Position numbers and translations under genes: made by a program. From Mycolicibacterium aubagnense (GTDB taxonomy: Bacteria > Actinomycetota > Actinomycetes > Mycobacteriales > Mycobacteriaceae): 64,000 bases of DNA. Under the pieces are notes generated by a model. The model was not told the DNA's origin. It made no database searches and saw only the letters and a program-made list of their open reading frames with translations. The stretch covers positions 5,022,001 through 5,086,000 of the forward strand of contig NZ_AP022577.1 of assembly GCF_010730955.1 (NCBI RefSeq), written 5' to 3'. Positions 18,909 to 34,123 of the stretch are shown one piece after another (the stretch's first letter is position 1; each line of letters opens with the position of its first letter).

Positions 18909-19562
18909 ATGAAGATTTCGGTCCTGGTGGTGGCCGCAACAGTCACGTTCCTGAGCCTGGCGCCGACTGCGGCCGCTCAACGTTCGTGCGCTGCCTTGGG
19001 AGGGACGGCCGACGCCACCGGCATCTGCCGGATCCACGAGGTCGGGGCGGGGTATGAACGGACGGCCGCGTTCCCGGTCGACTATCCCGATCAACAGGCT
19101 GTCGCGGATTTTTTGGCCCAGGACGGCGACGGGTTCGTCGGCTGGGTGGAGAAGTACGGCAATGGCCGGGGGTACGAGGAGACCGTGACGCCGGCGGTGT
19201 ACCGCTCGGCACAGACCCAGAGCCTGGTGCTCAAGATCGTGGACCCGACGGGCTTCGCCCATGAAGGACACCCGGCCATCCGGTTCCGGACGTTCACCTA
19301 TGGCGCGGACGGGCCCATCACCATCGACACGTTGTTCGGTCCGGGTGCCGATCCGGTGGCCATTCTGACGCCGGTGGTGCAACGCATGTTGAAGGCGCGT
19401 GATGCGGCACTCATCGAACCGGACCGCGCCTCGTACCGGAACTTCGCACTGACCGATGAGGCCGTCACGTTTTTCTTCGGCGAGAGCCAACTCGTGGGCA
19501 ACGGCGGCCCGCTCACGGTGGCGGTACCGGTAGGGGAGCTGGGCGGCCGGCTACAGGGGTAG
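18909..19562 (+). CDS. Secreted protein of the RsiV/DUF3298-MPT64 type
   Basis: A 217-residue exported protein of unknown biochemical function. The signal peptide (1-23) ends in PTAAA-QR and has no lipobox cysteine. The mature part has Cys27 and Cys40, and its fold-family pattern (ITIDTLFGPGADPVAIL, NFALTDEAVTFFFGESQL) is that of the DUF3298-containing secreted antigens such as MPT64 and TB22.2. It begins 45 bp after the EmbR-like gene, so the two may be co-transcribed. Homology is by motif only. Confidence 0.7.
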   Translation: MKISVLVVAATVTFLSLAPTAAAQRSCAALGGTADATGICRIHEVGAGYERTAAFPVDYPDQQAVADFLAQDGDGFVGWVEKYGNGRGYEETVTPAVYRSAQTQSLVLKIVDPTGFAHEGHPAIRFRTFTYGADGPITIDTLFGPGADPVAILTPVVQRMLKARDAALIEPDRASYRNFALTDEAVTFFFGESQLVGNGGPLTVAVPVGELGGRLQG

Positions 19563-19902
19563 GCCCGACAGTCCTGTGCTTGCGCTGGCCGCGAAACGTG
19601 TCGGCGGCTTCGATGTGCACACGGTAGGGTTGCGGATAGGTGAACAGCCCTGATCACAGGCCTGTCGAGCCAACGCCAACCGGCGCCGGGAAGACACGCC
19701 AGAATCACGGTCAGCGCGCCGACGGGTGGCAAGCCGCCGATCGGGCTATGTTCTCCTGCACACGGATAAATACCACCGGAGCGATTCGCCTCTTTCGGTC
19801 GCATCGCAACGGAGCGAACGGGTAGCGTCGGGATCACACCCGAAATAACCCACTATCTGGTGTAACGACTGACGGCGACCGGAGAAAGTAGGGCCTCACC
19901 CC
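19563..19902. other. Intergenic leader region of clpX
   Basis: 340 bp without a supported gene. A TATGTT box near 19747 and TATCTG near 19855 are possible -10 elements, but neither has a clear -35. A Shine-Dalgarno-like GGAGAAAG precedes clpX. No clean CGC-N5-GCG ClgR site was found. Confidence 0.4.
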
Positions 19903-21183
<1,281 letters not shown>

Positions 21184-21190
21184 TTCTCTG

Positions 21191-21230
21191 AAAAGGCAAA
21201 GCCCCCGCCGCGGCGGGGGCTTTGCCTTTT
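21191..21230. terminator. Bidirectional terminator between clpX and fdhD
   Basis: A perfect 40-bp palindrome with 20-bp arms (AAAAGGCAAAGCCCCCGCCG and its complement). The A and T runs at either end serve both strands. It is 8 bp after the clpX stop and 8 bp after the fdhD stop. Confidence 0.92.
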
Positions 21231-21237
21231 TGCGCTG

Positions 21238-22062
21238 CTACCTGATTACGCGGTCGGGCCGGGTGTAGACGTTCATCGACTCGCCGCGCAGGAACGCCAC
21301 GAGTGTGAGCCCGGCCTGGCTGGCCAGGTCGACCGCCAACGAGGACGGCGCGGACACCGCTGCGAGCACGGGGATGCCGGCCATGACGGCTTTCTGTGTC
21401 AGTTCGAACGACGCCCGGCCGCTGACCAGCAGGACGGTGTCGGTCAGCGGAATGCGGTCGTGCTCGAGTGCCCACCCGATCACCTTGTCCACCGCGTTGT
21501 GTCGGCCGATGTCCTCGCGGGCGACGAACATCTCTCCCACGGCGCTGAAGAGCGCGGCGGCGTGCAAGCCGCCGGTGCTGTTGAACACCTTCTGGGCCTG
21601 GCGCAGCCGCTGTGGCATCGCTGTGAGCACGTCGGAGGTGACGCTGGTCGGGTCGTCGCCGGGGGAGTAGTGGCTGACGGTTCGGACCGCATCGATGGAC
21701 GCCTTGCCGCACACGCCGCATGACGAGGTGGTGTAGAAATTGCGCGTCACGTCAACGGACGGCGGCGGGACGTGCGGTGCCAACGTCACGTCGAGCACGT
21801 TGTAGGTGTTGGCGCCATCTTCGGTGGCGCCCCGGCAGTATGCGACGCGAGCGATGTCGCCGCGGCGCGCGATCACGCCCTCGGTGAGCAGAAACCCTTG
21901 GGCCAGTTCCACATCCGAACCCGGCGTCCGCATCGTCACGGTGAGGGGAGTGCCGTTGACCCGGATTTCCAGGGGTTCCTCGACTGCCAGGGTTTCCGGG
22001 CGGGATACCGCGCCGCTGGCGGTGACGTGTTCGGCTCGGCGCCGTGCGGTTACGCGACCCAT
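21238..22062 (-). CDS. fdhD: Formate dehydrogenase accessory sulfurtransferase FdhD
   Basis: A 274-residue cytosolic protein that transfers sulfur from IscS to the molybdenum cofactor of formate-dehydrogenase-type enzymes. The sulfur-carrying pair is in [13 protein letters not shown] (residues near 113-122). The gene lies 6 bp downstream of the fdhF-like gene in one operon, matching the Rv2899c-Rv2900c pairing in M. tuberculosis, but located here beside clpX. Confidence 0.95.
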   Translation of the reverse strand: MGRVTARRRAEHVTASGAVSRPETLAVEEPLEIRVNGTPLTVTMRTPGSDVELAQGFLLTEGVIARRGDIARVAYCRGATEDGANTYNVLDVTLAPHVPPPSVDVTRNFYTTSSCGVCGKASIDAVRTVSHYSPGDDPTSVTSDVLTAMPQRLRQAQKVFNSTGGLHAAALFSAVGEMFVAREDIGRHNAVDKVIGWALEHDRIPLTDTVLLVSGRASFELTQKAVMAGIPVLAAVSAPSSLAVDLASQAGLTLVAFLRGESMNVYTRPDRVIR

Positions 22063-22068
22063 GGCTGG

Positions 22069-24393
<2,325 letters not shown>

Positions 24394-24564
24394 CTTCCCA
24401 ATCTAATCCCCGTAATCGGCGATCCCGGCCTGGAAGCGGGGCGCGAGCCATCGGTAATTCATATGCCGCGATAGGTGGCGCCTATCGCCCGTGGTACGGC
24501 GTCCGCCAACCCGGGTATCGCCGGCGGACGGTCGCGGCTCGAGGACCTAAGCCCCTAGCTGAAT

Positions 24565-24616
24565 ATACGGGAGGGGGTATTGTTCGAGGAGGTGTGATCA
24601 ATACCCCCACCCGTAT
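24565..24616. promoter_or_regulatory. Inverted pair of CsoR/CstR-like operator half-elements
   Basis: ATACGGGAGGGGGTATT (24565-24581) and AATACCCCCACCCGTAT (24600-24616) are inverted copies with one mismatch, separated by 18 nt. Each carries the ATAC/GTAT ends and C/G tracts typical of operators of the CsoR/RcnR (DUF156) family, which includes the persulfide sensor CstR. Confidence 0.6.
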
Positions 24617-24636
24617 TGATCGGGGTTGGAATATGA

Positions 24637-24673
24637 TACCCCTGGGGGTACTTGATATACCCATAGGGGTATA
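24637..24673. promoter_or_regulatory. Two CsoR/CstR-like palindromic operators
   Basis: TACCCCTGGGGGTA (24637-24650) and TATACCCATAGGGGTATA (24656-24673) are near-perfect palindromes 5 bp apart, just upstream of the persulfide dioxygenase gene. The second fits the TATACCC-N4-GGGTATA pattern of CstR-type sulfide-responsive operators. No DUF156 regulator is encoded in the window. Confidence 0.65.
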
Positions 24674-24710
24674 GCTCAGAGTGGTGCTACCCAACTAGGA
24701 GAAAGAAGCC

Positions 24711-26093
24711 GTGATGATCCTCCAGCAGTATTACCTGGATTGCCTGTCGCACGCGTCCTACCTGATCGGTGACGAAACCACCGGACGCGCAGTCGTTGTG
24801 GACCCGCAGCGCGACGTGGCCGGATATGTCGCCGATGCCAAAGAGCGCGGGCTGACCATCGAACTGGTCATCGAGACCCACTTTCACGCGGACTTCCTCT
24901 CCGGGCACCTCGAGCTGGCGAAGGCCACCGGCGCCAAGATCGTCTACTCGTCCGTCGCCGAGACCGAGTTCGACTCGATGGGTGTCGCCGACGGTGAGCG
25001 GTACTCGCTGGGCGACGTGACGCTGGAGTTCCGGCACACCCCGGGACACACCCCCGAGTCGATGAGCGTGGTGGTCTACGAGCACGCGGATGACCAGACG
25101 CCCTACGGCGTCATGACCGGGGACACGCTGTTCATCGGCGATGTGGGCCGCCCCGACCTGCTGGCCTCGATCGGCTACACGCGCGAGGAACTGGCGGACA
25201 AGCTCTATGACTCGTTGCATGACAAGTTGATGACACTGCCCGACGCGACCCGGGTGTACCCGGCACATGGTGCGGGCTCGGCATGCGGCAAGAATCTGTC
25301 GACCGACCTGTGGTCGACGATCGGTGATCAGAAGGCGACGAACTACGCGCTGCGGGCTGCCGACAAAGCCTCGTTCATGAACCTCGTCACCGAAGGGCAG
25401 CCGCCCGCACCGGGCTATTTCGTCTACGACGCGATCCTGAACCGCAAGGACCGAGAGCTGTTGGACGAGACCAAGATGCCGACGGCGATGACCTACGAGC
25501 AGGCCCGCAAGGCGATCGACGCCGGCGCTGTTTTGGTGGACGGGCGTGGACCCGAGGAATTCGCGCTGGGCCATCTGCGTGGCGCGGTCAACATCGGCCT
25601 GCAAGGTCGTTACGCAGAGTTCGCCGGTTCGGTCCTACCGTCCGATGTCGACATCGTGCTGTTTACCGAACCCGGTCAGGAACTCGAGGGTAAGAACCGG
25701 CTCGCCCGCATCGGCTTCGACCGGGTGATCGGCTACGTGGCCGAGCCGTACGCGGTGTTGGTTGACCACCCCAGTGATGTCCGGGTGGCATCGAGGCTGA
25801 CCGCCAAGGCTTTTGGTGAACGGGCCGCCGAACTGCCGAACCTGCAGATCGTCGATGTCCGCAACCCCGGTGAGGTTGCGGCCGGGGCCATCCCGAACGC
25901 CATCGGCATCCCGGTGGGGCAGTTGCCCACTCGGCTGGCTGAGCTGGACCCCGCCAAACCGACCGTCGTCTATTGCGCCGGTGGGTATCGCTCATCGGTC
26001 GCAGCAAGCCTGTTGCGGCGGAACGGATTCAACGACGTCAGTGACATCGTGGGCGGGTATGGCGCCTGGGCAGAAGCCGTCGAGAACGCCTGA
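24711..26093 (+). CDS. Persulfide dioxygenase-rhodanese fusion (CstB-like)
   Basis: A 460-residue multidomain sulfur enzyme. The N-terminal metallo-beta-lactamase-fold persulfide dioxygenase (about 1-240) carries the iron site H57-F-H59-A-D-F-L-S-G-H66 characteristic of ETHE1/CstB. A first rhodanese domain (about 262-345) lacks the catalytic Cys. The second (about 365-458) has the active-site loop starting at Cys422 (CAGGYRSS). This dioxygenase-pseudorhodanese-rhodanese order is that of S. aureus CstB, which converts persulfides to thiosulfate. It is the first gene of the sulfide operon. Start is GTG 24711 or ATG 24714. The 20-bp gap to SQR implies co-transcription. Confidence 0.93.
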   Translation: MMILQQYYLDCLSHASYLIGDETTGRAVVVDPQRDVAGYVADAKERGLTIELVIETHFHADFLSGHLELAKATGAKIVYSSVAETEFDSMGVADGERYSLGDVTLEFRHTPGHTPESMSVVVYEHADDQTPYGVMTGDTLFIGDVGRPDLLASIGYTREELADKLYDSLHDKLMTLPDATRVYPAHGAGSACGKNLSTDLWSTIGDQKATNYALRAADKASFMNLVTEGQPPAPGYFVYDAILNRKDRELLDETKMPTAMTYEQARKAIDAGAVLVDGRGPEEFALGHLRGAVNIGLQGRYAEFAGSVLPSDVDIVLFTEPGQELEGKNRLARIGFDRVIGYVAEPYAVLVDHPSDVRVASRLTAKAFGERAAELPNLQIVDVRNPGEVAAGAIPNAIGIPVGQLPTRLAELDPAKPTVVYCAGGYRSSVAASLLRRNGFNDVSDIVGGYGAWAEAVENA

Positions 26094-26113
26094 AGATCGG
26101 AGACATCACAGAT

Positions 26114-27316
<1,203 letters not shown>

Positions 27317-27350
27317 CAAGGCAATTGCATCACAACGAAAGGAGATCGCA

Positions 27351-27722
27351 ATGACCACCAAAACCTTGACGGCCGCCGATTTCGAGGCGACCATCACCGA
27401 CAACCCGATCGTGCTCATCGATTTCTGGGCATCGTGGTGCGGTCCGTGCCGCGCCTTCGCTCCGGTATTCGATCGATCGGCGCAGTCGCACCCCGATGTG
27501 GTGCACGCCAAGGTCGATACCGAAGCACAGCAGCAGCTTGCCGCGGCCCTCGAAATCCAGGCGATCCCAACGATCATGGCGTTCCGCGACGGCGTCCTCG
27601 TCTACCGCCAGCCCGGCGCGATACCGGCTGCGGCCCTCGAGGATCTGATCACCCAGGTCAAGGAACTCGACATGGCCGACGTGCGGGCCCACATCGCAGG
27701 CAAGACGCACAAGACGCCCTGA
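27351..27722 (+). CDS. Thioredoxin
   Basis: A 123-residue classical thioredoxin with the active site WCGPC (about 29-33) and the cis-Pro loop IQAIPTI. The Shine-Dalgarno AAAGGAG precedes the ATG. Its place in the operon suggests it is the acceptor or recycler of persulfide sulfur from SQR and the rhodanese domain, or a reductant for the dioxygenase; this is inference from context. Confidence 0.95.
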   Translation: MTTKTLTAADFEATITDNPIVLIDFWASWCGPCRAFAPVFDRSAQSHPDVVHAKVDTEAQQQLAAALEIQAIPTIMAFRDGVLVYRQPGAIPAAALEDLITQVKELDMADVRAHIAGKTHKTP

Positions 27723-27763
27723 CCGACGCGACCCGCCGTTCCGCTCGAGGAGAGTGAAGTTCC

Positions 27764-28540
27764 GTGAATGTCGTTCTCGCCCTTGGCCTGGGCGCTGTCA
27801 TAGGCGTCCTGCTCGGCCTACTCGGCGGAGGCGGGTCCATCCTGGCGGTGCCGGCGTTGGTCTATGTGCTGGGGCTCGGGATTGAGCAGGCAATTCCGTT
27901 GTCGCTGTTGGTCGTCGGCATCGCGTCGGCGGTCGGCGCGATGCCGAAGATTCGTGCCGGGCACGTTCAATGGCGGTTGGCTGCCATCTTCTCGGCCGCC
28001 GGCATCCCGGCAACGTTCGTCGGCAGCGCCATCGGCCGTCATCTGCCGCAGCCGGCGCTGCTCGTCGGCTTCGCGGTGGTGATGGTGCTGGCCGGAATCC
28101 GGATGCTGCAGGACAACGGCGGCACCGGTACCGCCTGCAAGGTGGGCGACTCGGGAATCAACTGGCGCCGCTGTGCCTCCAGGTCGATTCCTGCGGGCTT
28201 CCTCGTCGGCCTGCTCACCGGACTCTTCGGTGTCGGCGGCGGCTTTCTGATCGTTCCGGCGCTGGTGTTGATGCTCGGGGTGGAGATGCCCGTCGCGATC
28301 GGTACCTCGCTCCTCATCATCGTCGCGAACTCGGTGGCGGGTCTCCTGTCTCATCTGAGCGGCACCAGCATCGACTGGACCATCGCCGCGGCTTTCGTCG
28401 GCACGGCGATCGTCGGTTCGTTGATCGCCGGCCACCTCGGCACCCGGCTCGACACCCGGCGGCTGCAGCATGGATTCGCCTATCTCGTCTTCGCCGTCGC
28501 GGCGTATGTCCTTGTCGACACCATCGTCGTGAGCTGGTAG
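27764..28540 (+). CDS. TauE/SafE-family sulfite/sulfonate exporter
   Basis: A 258-residue integral membrane protein with about eight helices in two halves. The duplicated signature is GLLGGGGSILAVPALVY near the start and GLFGVGGGFLIVPALVL near 150-166, characteristic of TauE/SafE anion exporters. It is the last gene of the sulfide operon (41 bp after the thioredoxin) and probably exports sulfite or thiosulfate produced by the dioxygenase, as TauE does in the S. aureus cst locus. Start is GTG after a GAGGAGA Shine-Dalgarno. Confidence 0.92.
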   Translation: MNVVLALGLGAVIGVLLGLLGGGGSILAVPALVYVLGLGIEQAIPLSLLVVGIASAVGAMPKIRAGHVQWRLAAIFSAAGIPATFVGSAIGRHLPQPALLVGFAVVMVLAGIRMLQDNGGTGTACKVGDSGINWRRCASRSIPAGFLVGLLTGLFGVGGGFLIVPALVLMLGVEMPVAIGTSLLIIVANSVAGLLSHLSGTSIDWTIAAAFVGTAIVGSLIAGHLGTRLDTRRLQHGFAYLVFAVAAYVLVDTIVVSW

Positions 28541-28668
28541 CCGTCACGAGTGCGTTGTCGGTAACAGCCGGGCCGCCGCCGGACGATGTCGCGAATCTTC
28601 ACCGAACCGACATGTTGCCGCCCCGTCGCCGGACGTGCACGGTTGCCCAGCTTCTGGACAATGGCGGT

Positions 28669-28821
28669 ATGGATACCGATACCGGTCGTGGTACGCCGGG
28701 TCGCCGCGCCTGGGCCGACCCGCTGGCGTTGGGGTTCCAGGCGCACCGGCAGCTGATGTTGCTACGTCTGCGTTGGCACGGCCGCCGCCTGGACACCCGT
28801 CCAGACGGCCAGCCGGACTGA
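28669..28821 (+). CDS. Possible small leaderless gene, 50 residues
   Basis: An Arg-rich 50-codon reading frame (MDTDTGRGTPGRRAWAD...) whose ATG lies 6 nt after a GACAAT -10-like box (28657-28662), the same geometry as leaderless genes elsewhere in the window. It contains PLALGFQAHRQLMLLRLRWHGRRL, an amphipathic basic helix. I do not recognise the family. It could be fortuitous. Confidence 0.35.
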   Translation: MDTDTGRGTPGRRAWADPLALGFQAHRQLMLLRLRWHGRRLDTRPDGQPD

Positions 28822-28947
28822 CGCCTAATCGCTTGCGCCACCAGCGTTTTCCGGTGCGGCGGCAGAGGTGCCCAATGGCGCCGACGGCCATCTCCGAGTG
28901 TTAGCGACGACGACTACTGGCGAGTAGCCGGTTTCTTAGGAATACTC

Positions 28948-28964
28948 GGTCACCGGACGTGACC
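28948..28964. promoter_or_regulatory. Inverted repeat upstream of korA
   Basis: Perfect 6-bp arms GGTCAC and GTGACC separated by CGGAC, about 245 bp before korA. The form is that of a dimeric regulator site; no regulator is assigned. Confidence 0.3.
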
Positions 28965-29205
28965 AATGCCACATAATTGATCGGTGTGAACACCTGTCAA
29001 GTCACGGACCTGCGCATTTATTGGGTCGCAACCCAGCCGTCATCGGCGCGTCCGGGTCAGCCCACCCTAAGAGAAGTGCAATAATCGGTACTAGCAGTGA
29101 CATCAAAATTTTGGCGGCGCCGAGCTGGCGATCGTGAGGGCCGCTTTGCGGCGTCTCCGGAAACAGTGCGACGGACTCCGAAACAGAGTGTGAAAGGCAG
29201 GCGTC

Positions 29206-31140
29206 GTGGGTCTTAACGACGGCGACAACGGCACCTCGCGGCAGAAGCTCGAGAAGGTCGTCATCCGCTTCGCTGGTGACTCCGGTGACGGTATGCAGCT
29301 GACCGGTGACCGGTTCACTTCGGAAGCCGCGCTCTTCGGCAATGACCTTGCGACGCAGCCGAACTACCCCGCCGAGATCCGCGCACCACAGGGCACCCTG
29401 CCCGGCGTGTCGTCGTTCCAGATCCAGATCGCGGATTACGACATCCTCACCGCCGGTGACCGCCCCGACGTGCTGGTCGCCATGAACCCGGCCGCGCTCA
29501 AGGCCAACGTTGCCGACCTGCCGCGCGGCGGCATGATCATCGCCAACTCCGATGAGTTCACCAAGCGCAACCTGGCCAAGGTCGGGTACGAAGAGAACCC
29601 GCTGGAGAACGACGAACTGTCCGAGTTCGTGGTCATCCCCGTCGCGATGACCACGCTGACCCTGGCCGCGGTCGAGGCCATCGGCGCGACCAAGAAGGAC
29701 GGTCAGCGCGCCAAGAACATGTTCGGGCTCGGCCTGCTGTCCTGGATGTACGGCCGCGAGCTGGAGCACAGCGAGGCCTTCATTCGCGAGAAGTTCGCCC
29801 GCAAGCCCGAGATCGCCGAGGCCAACGTGCTGGCGCTCAAGGCCGGCTGGAACTACGGCGAGACCACCGAGGCCTTCGGCACCACCTACGAGGTGGCCCC
29901 GGCCAAGCTCAAGTCCGGTGAATACCGTCAGATCTCCGGCAACACGGCCATGGCGTACGGCATCGTCGCCGCCGGTCAACTCGGTGACATTCAGGTGGTG
30001 CTCGGCACCTACCCGATCACCCCGGCCAGCGACATCCTGCACGAGCTGTCCAAGCACAAGAACTTCAATGTCCTGACCTTCCAGGCCGAGGACGAGATCG
30101 CCGGTATCGGCGCGGCCATCGGTGCCTCGTACGGCGGTGCGCTGGGCGTGACCAGCACCTCGGGTCCCGGCGTCTCGCTGAAGTCCGAGGCCATCGGCCT
30201 CGCGGTGATGACCGAGCTGCCGCTCATCGTCATCGACGTGCAGCGCGGTGGCCCGTCCACCGGGCTGCCGACCAAGACCGAGCAGGCCGACCTGCTGCAG
30301 GCGCTCTACGGCCGCAACGGCGAGTCGCCCGTCGCGGTGCTGGCGCCGTGCTCCCCGTCGGATTGCTTCGACATCGCGGTGGAGGCGGCGCGGATCGCCA
30401 TCACCTACCACACCCCGGTGATCATCCTGTCCGACGGCGCGATCGCCAACGGCTCCGAGCCGTGGCGCATCCCCGACATCGCGAGCTACCCGGCCATCGA
30501 GCACACCTTCGCCAAGCCGGACGAGCCGTTCCAGCCCTACGCGCGCGACCCCGAGACGTTGGGTCGCCAATTCGCCATCCCGGGCACCCCGGGCCTGGAG
30601 CACCGCATCGGTGGTCTGGAAGCGGCCAACGGCTCCGGCAACATCTCCTACGAGCCCAAGAACCACGACCTCATGGTCCGGTTGCGTCAGCTCAAGATCG
30701 ACGGCATCAAGGTCCCCGACCTCGAGGTCGACGACCCGAGCGGCGAAGCCGAACTGCTGATGCTCGGTTGGGGCAGCTCCTACGGTCCCATCGGTGAAGC
30801 CTGCCGCCGGGCCCGTCGCAACGGCATCAAGGTTGCGCATGCTCAGCTGCGCCACCTCAACCCGTTCCCGGCCAACCTCGAAGAGGTCCTGCGCAAGTAC
30901 GACAAGGTCGTCGTGCCGGAGATGAACCTCGGCCAGTTGGCGCTGCTCCTGCGCGGCAAGTACCTGGTCGATGTCCAGTCGGTGACCAAGGTCGAGGGCA
31001 TGGCGTTCCTGGCAGATGAGGTCGAGGGCATCATCAGCGCGGCGCTGGACGGATCGTTGCGCGAAAAGGAAACTGACAAGGCCAAGTTCGCACGGTTGGC
31101 AGCCGCCACCGTGGAAACCGGTGTGGGAGCAAACGCATGA
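29206..31140 (+). CDS. korA: 2-oxoglutarate:ferredoxin oxidoreductase, alpha subunit
   Basis: A 644-residue subunit of the CoA-dependent 2-oxoglutarate ferredoxin oxidoreductase that converts 2-oxoglutarate to succinyl-CoA in the mycobacterial TCA cycle. An N-terminal gamma-type domain (about 14-190, with FAGDSGDGMQLTGDRF) is fused to the alpha pyrimidine-binding region (about 215-600, TYPITPASDILHEL, TSTSGPGVSLKSE). Length matches Rv2455c. The GTG start follows GAAAGGCAGG. It overlaps korB by ATGA. Confidence 0.96.
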   Translation: MGLNDGDNGTSRQKLEKVVIRFAGDSGDGMQLTGDRFTSEAALFGNDLATQPNYPAEIRAPQGTLPGVSSFQIQIADYDILTAGDRPDVLVAMNPAALKANVADLPRGGMIIANSDEFTKRNLAKVGYEENPLENDELSEFVVIPVAMTTLTLAAVEAIGATKKDGQRAKNMFGLGLLSWMYGRELEHSEAFIREKFARKPEIAEANVLALKAGWNYGETTEAFGTTYEVAPAKLKSGEYRQISGNTAMAYGIVAAGQLGDIQVVLGTYPITPASDILHELSKHKNFNVLTFQAEDEIAGIGAAIGASYGGALGVTSTSGPGVSLKSEAIGLAVMTELPLIVIDVQRGGPSTGLPTKTEQADLLQALYGRNGESPVAVLAPCSPSDCFDIAVEAARIAITYHTPVIILSDGAIANGSEPWRIPDIASYPAIEHTFAKPDEPFQPYARDPETLGRQFAIPGTPGLEHRIGGLEAANGSGNISYEPKNHDLMVRLRQLKIDGIKVPDLEVDDPSGEAELLMLGWGSSYGPIGEACRRARRNGIKVAHAQLRHLNPFPANLEEVLRKYDKVVVPEMNLGQLALLLRGKYLVDVQSVTKVEGMAFLADEVEGIISAALDGSLREKETDKAKFARLAAATVETGVGANA

Positions 31141-32216
31141 CGGATCTGATCGGTGCTGATCTGGGCCTGACCGAAGCCCTCAGCAAGACTGCCCTGGTTC
31201 CGACTACGGACCAGCCGCAGAAGGGCAAGGACTTCACCAGCGACCAGGAGGTGCGCTGGTGCCCGGGTTGTGGTGACTACGTCATCCTCAACACCATCCG
31301 CAACTTCCTGCCGGAGCTGGGCCTGCGCCGCGAGAACATCGCGTTCGTCAGCGGAATCGGCTGCTCCAGCCGGTTCCCGTACTACCTGGAGACCTACGGG
31401 TTCCACTCGATCCACGGTCGTGCCCCGACCATCGCCACCGGCCTGGCGCTGGCGCGTCCGGACCTGTCGGTGTGGGTCGTCACCGGTGACGGTGACGCGC
31501 TGTCGATCGGCGGTAATCACCTGATCCACGCGCTGCGCCGCAACATCAACATCACGATCCTGCTGTTCAACAACCGGATCTACGGCCTGACCAAGGGCCA
31601 GTACTCGCCGACCTCCGAGGTCGGCAAGGTCACCAAGTCGACCCCGATGGGTTCGCTGGACCAGCCGTTCAACCCGGTGTCGCTGGCCCTGGGCGCCGAG
31701 GCCACGTTCGTCGGCCGGGCGCTGGACTCCGACCGCAAGGGTCTGACCGAGGTGCTCAAGGCCGCGGCCGCCCACCGCGGCGCTGCCATCGTCGAGATCC
31801 TGCAGGACTGCCCGATCTTCAACGACGGTTCCTTCGACGCCCTGCGCAAGGAAGGCGCCGAGGAGCGGCTGATCAACCTGCAGCACGGCCAGCCGATCAC
31901 CTTCGGCGCGGAGAACGAGTACTGCGTGACCAAGTCCGGCTACGGACTGGAGATCGGCAAGACCGCTGACGTCGACCCCGGTGACATCGTGGTGCACAAC
32001 GCGCACATCGACGACCCGGCCTACGCGTTCGCGCTGTCGCGCCTGTCGGAGCAGAACCTGGAGCACACCGTGATGGGCATCTTCCGTCAGGTGAACCGGC
32101 CGACCTACGACGACGAAGCGCGTGCGCAGGTGAAGTCGGCGATGGATTCCAAGGCGCACGACACCGCCGCTCTGCAATCCTTGCTGCGTGGCAAGGACAC
32201 CTGGACAGTCGACTGA
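31137..32216 (+). CDS. korB: 2-oxoglutarate:ferredoxin oxidoreductase, beta subunit
   Basis: A 359-residue thiamine-diphosphate-binding beta subunit paired with KorA. The ThDP motif is [12 protein letters not shown] followed by [11 protein letters not shown]. Cysteines in WCPGCGDY (about 42-45), GCSS and DCPIF are candidate ligands of the single 4Fe-4S cluster. The start overlaps the korA stop by 4 bp, giving stoichiometric coupled translation. mobA follows after 10 bp. Confidence 0.96.
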   Translation: MTDLIGADLGLTEALSKTALVPTTDQPQKGKDFTSDQEVRWCPGCGDYVILNTIRNFLPELGLRRENIAFVSGIGCSSRFPYYLETYGFHSIHGRAPTIATGLALARPDLSVWVVTGDGDALSIGGNHLIHALRRNINITILLFNNRIYGLTKGQYSPTSEVGKVTKSTPMGSLDQPFNPVSLALGAEATFVGRALDSDRKGLTEVLKAAAAHRGAAIVEILQDCPIFNDGSFDALRKEGAEERLINLQHGQPITFGAENEYCVTKSGYGLEIGKTADVDPGDIVVHNAHIDDPAYAFALSRLSEQNLEHTVMGIFRQVNRPTYDDEARAQVKSAMDSKAHDTAALQSLLRGKDTWTVD

Positions 32217-32226
32217 ACCTGACGCT

Positions 32227-32805
32227 TTGACCGAGGACGCCCCGCTGGCCGCAGTTGTATTGGCCGGCGGGGCGTCTCGTCGTATGGGGCGGGACAAGGC
32301 CACCGTGCGGTTCCGCGGATCGGTGGGGGAGATCACCTTCGTCGAGCAGGTGGTGGCGACCCTGCGATCCCGGTGCGCGCGGGTGTTCGTGATCGCCGCT
32401 CGTGGCCAGGCGCTGCCCGACCTGGATGCGGAGGTGCTGCGGGATGCGACGCCCGGCATCGGACCCCTGTTGGCCACTGCGCGTGGGCTGCGTGCCGCGG
32501 CCGATGCCGGATATGCGCGCGCCTTCGTGTGCGCCGTGGATATGCCGTATCTGACAGTCGAGCTGATCGATGAACTCGCCGGGCACGCGGCGCGCGTGGA
32601 CGCCGATGTGGTGCTGCCCTGGGACGGCCGCGATCACTATTTGGCGGGCATCTACCGGACCGCGCTGGCCACCCGGGCCGACGAGCTGGTGGCCCGCGGG
32701 CGGCGGAGCATGCGGGCACTGGTCGACACCGCCGACACCCAGCGGGTGGTGATGGACCGGCAGCGGGCACTGGTCAACGTCAACAGCCCCGCCGACTTCG
32801 TCTGA
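32227..32805 (+). CDS. mobA: Molybdenum cofactor guanylyltransferase
   Basis: A 192-residue nucleotidyltransferase that adds GMP to molybdopterin to make MGD, the cofactor form used by FdhF-type enzymes such as the one at 22-24 kb. The N-terminal GTP-binding motif is [14 protein letters not shown], with the metal-binding CAVDMPYL in the middle. The TTG at 32227 is chosen because it gives the conserved short leader before [10 protein letters not shown] and avoids overlapping korB by 29 bp, which the in-frame GTG at 32188 would do. korAB-mobA order is conserved with Rv2455c-Rv2453c. Confidence 0.92.
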   Translation: MTEDAPLAAVVLAGGASRRMGRDKATVRFRGSVGEITFVEQVVATLRSRCARVFVIAARGQALPDLDAEVLRDATPGIGPLLATARGLRAAADAGYARAFVCAVDMPYLTVELIDELAGHAARVDADVVLPWDGRDHYLAGIYRTALATRADELVARGRRSMRALVDTADTQRVVMDRQRALVNVNSPADFV

Positions 32806-33993
<1,188 letters not shown>

Positions 33994-34032
33994 CTCCGCG
34001 CGCCTACGAGCGCCACAACCGCTCGAACGTGA

Positions 34033-34074
34033 CGACAGAGGGTGTCGGACCATATGGTCCGACACCCTCTGTCG
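34033..34074. terminator. Perfect 42-bp palindrome after rpfE
   Basis: Two perfect 21-bp arms meet at the centre CCATATGG, with outer ends CGACAGAG and CTCTGTCG. It lies 40 bp after the rpfE stop and 50 bp before the hydrolase gene, and there is no T-run. It is probably a transcription terminator or RNA-stabilising hairpin. Confidence 0.7.
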
Positions 34075-34123
34075 TTGCCGGAGCCATCCTGGGTGATCCG
34101 TCACCTGATGAAACGATGGGGGC

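Larger units (their letters stand above)
24394..24710. other. Regulatory region between fdhF and the sulfide operon
   Basis: 317 bp without a coding gene. The right half (24561-24675) is dense in TACCC/GGGTA palindromes, listed separately. An AGGAGA Shine-Dalgarno at 24697-24702 serves the first operon gene. The left half near fdhF shows no obvious motif. Confidence 0.7.
28541..29205. other. Intergenic region between the sulfide operon and korA
   Basis: 665 bp. It holds one candidate small gene (28669-28821, listed separately) and an inverted repeat GGTCAC-N5-GTGACC (28948-28964) that could be an operator for korA. No terminator with a T-run was found after the TauE gene. Confidence 0.4.

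Noticed and set aside
24711..26093. Plain glyoxalase II annotation for the first sulfide operon gene
   Set aside because: The HFHADFLSGH site, two rhodanese domains and the SQR/TauE context point to a persulfide dioxygenase instead.
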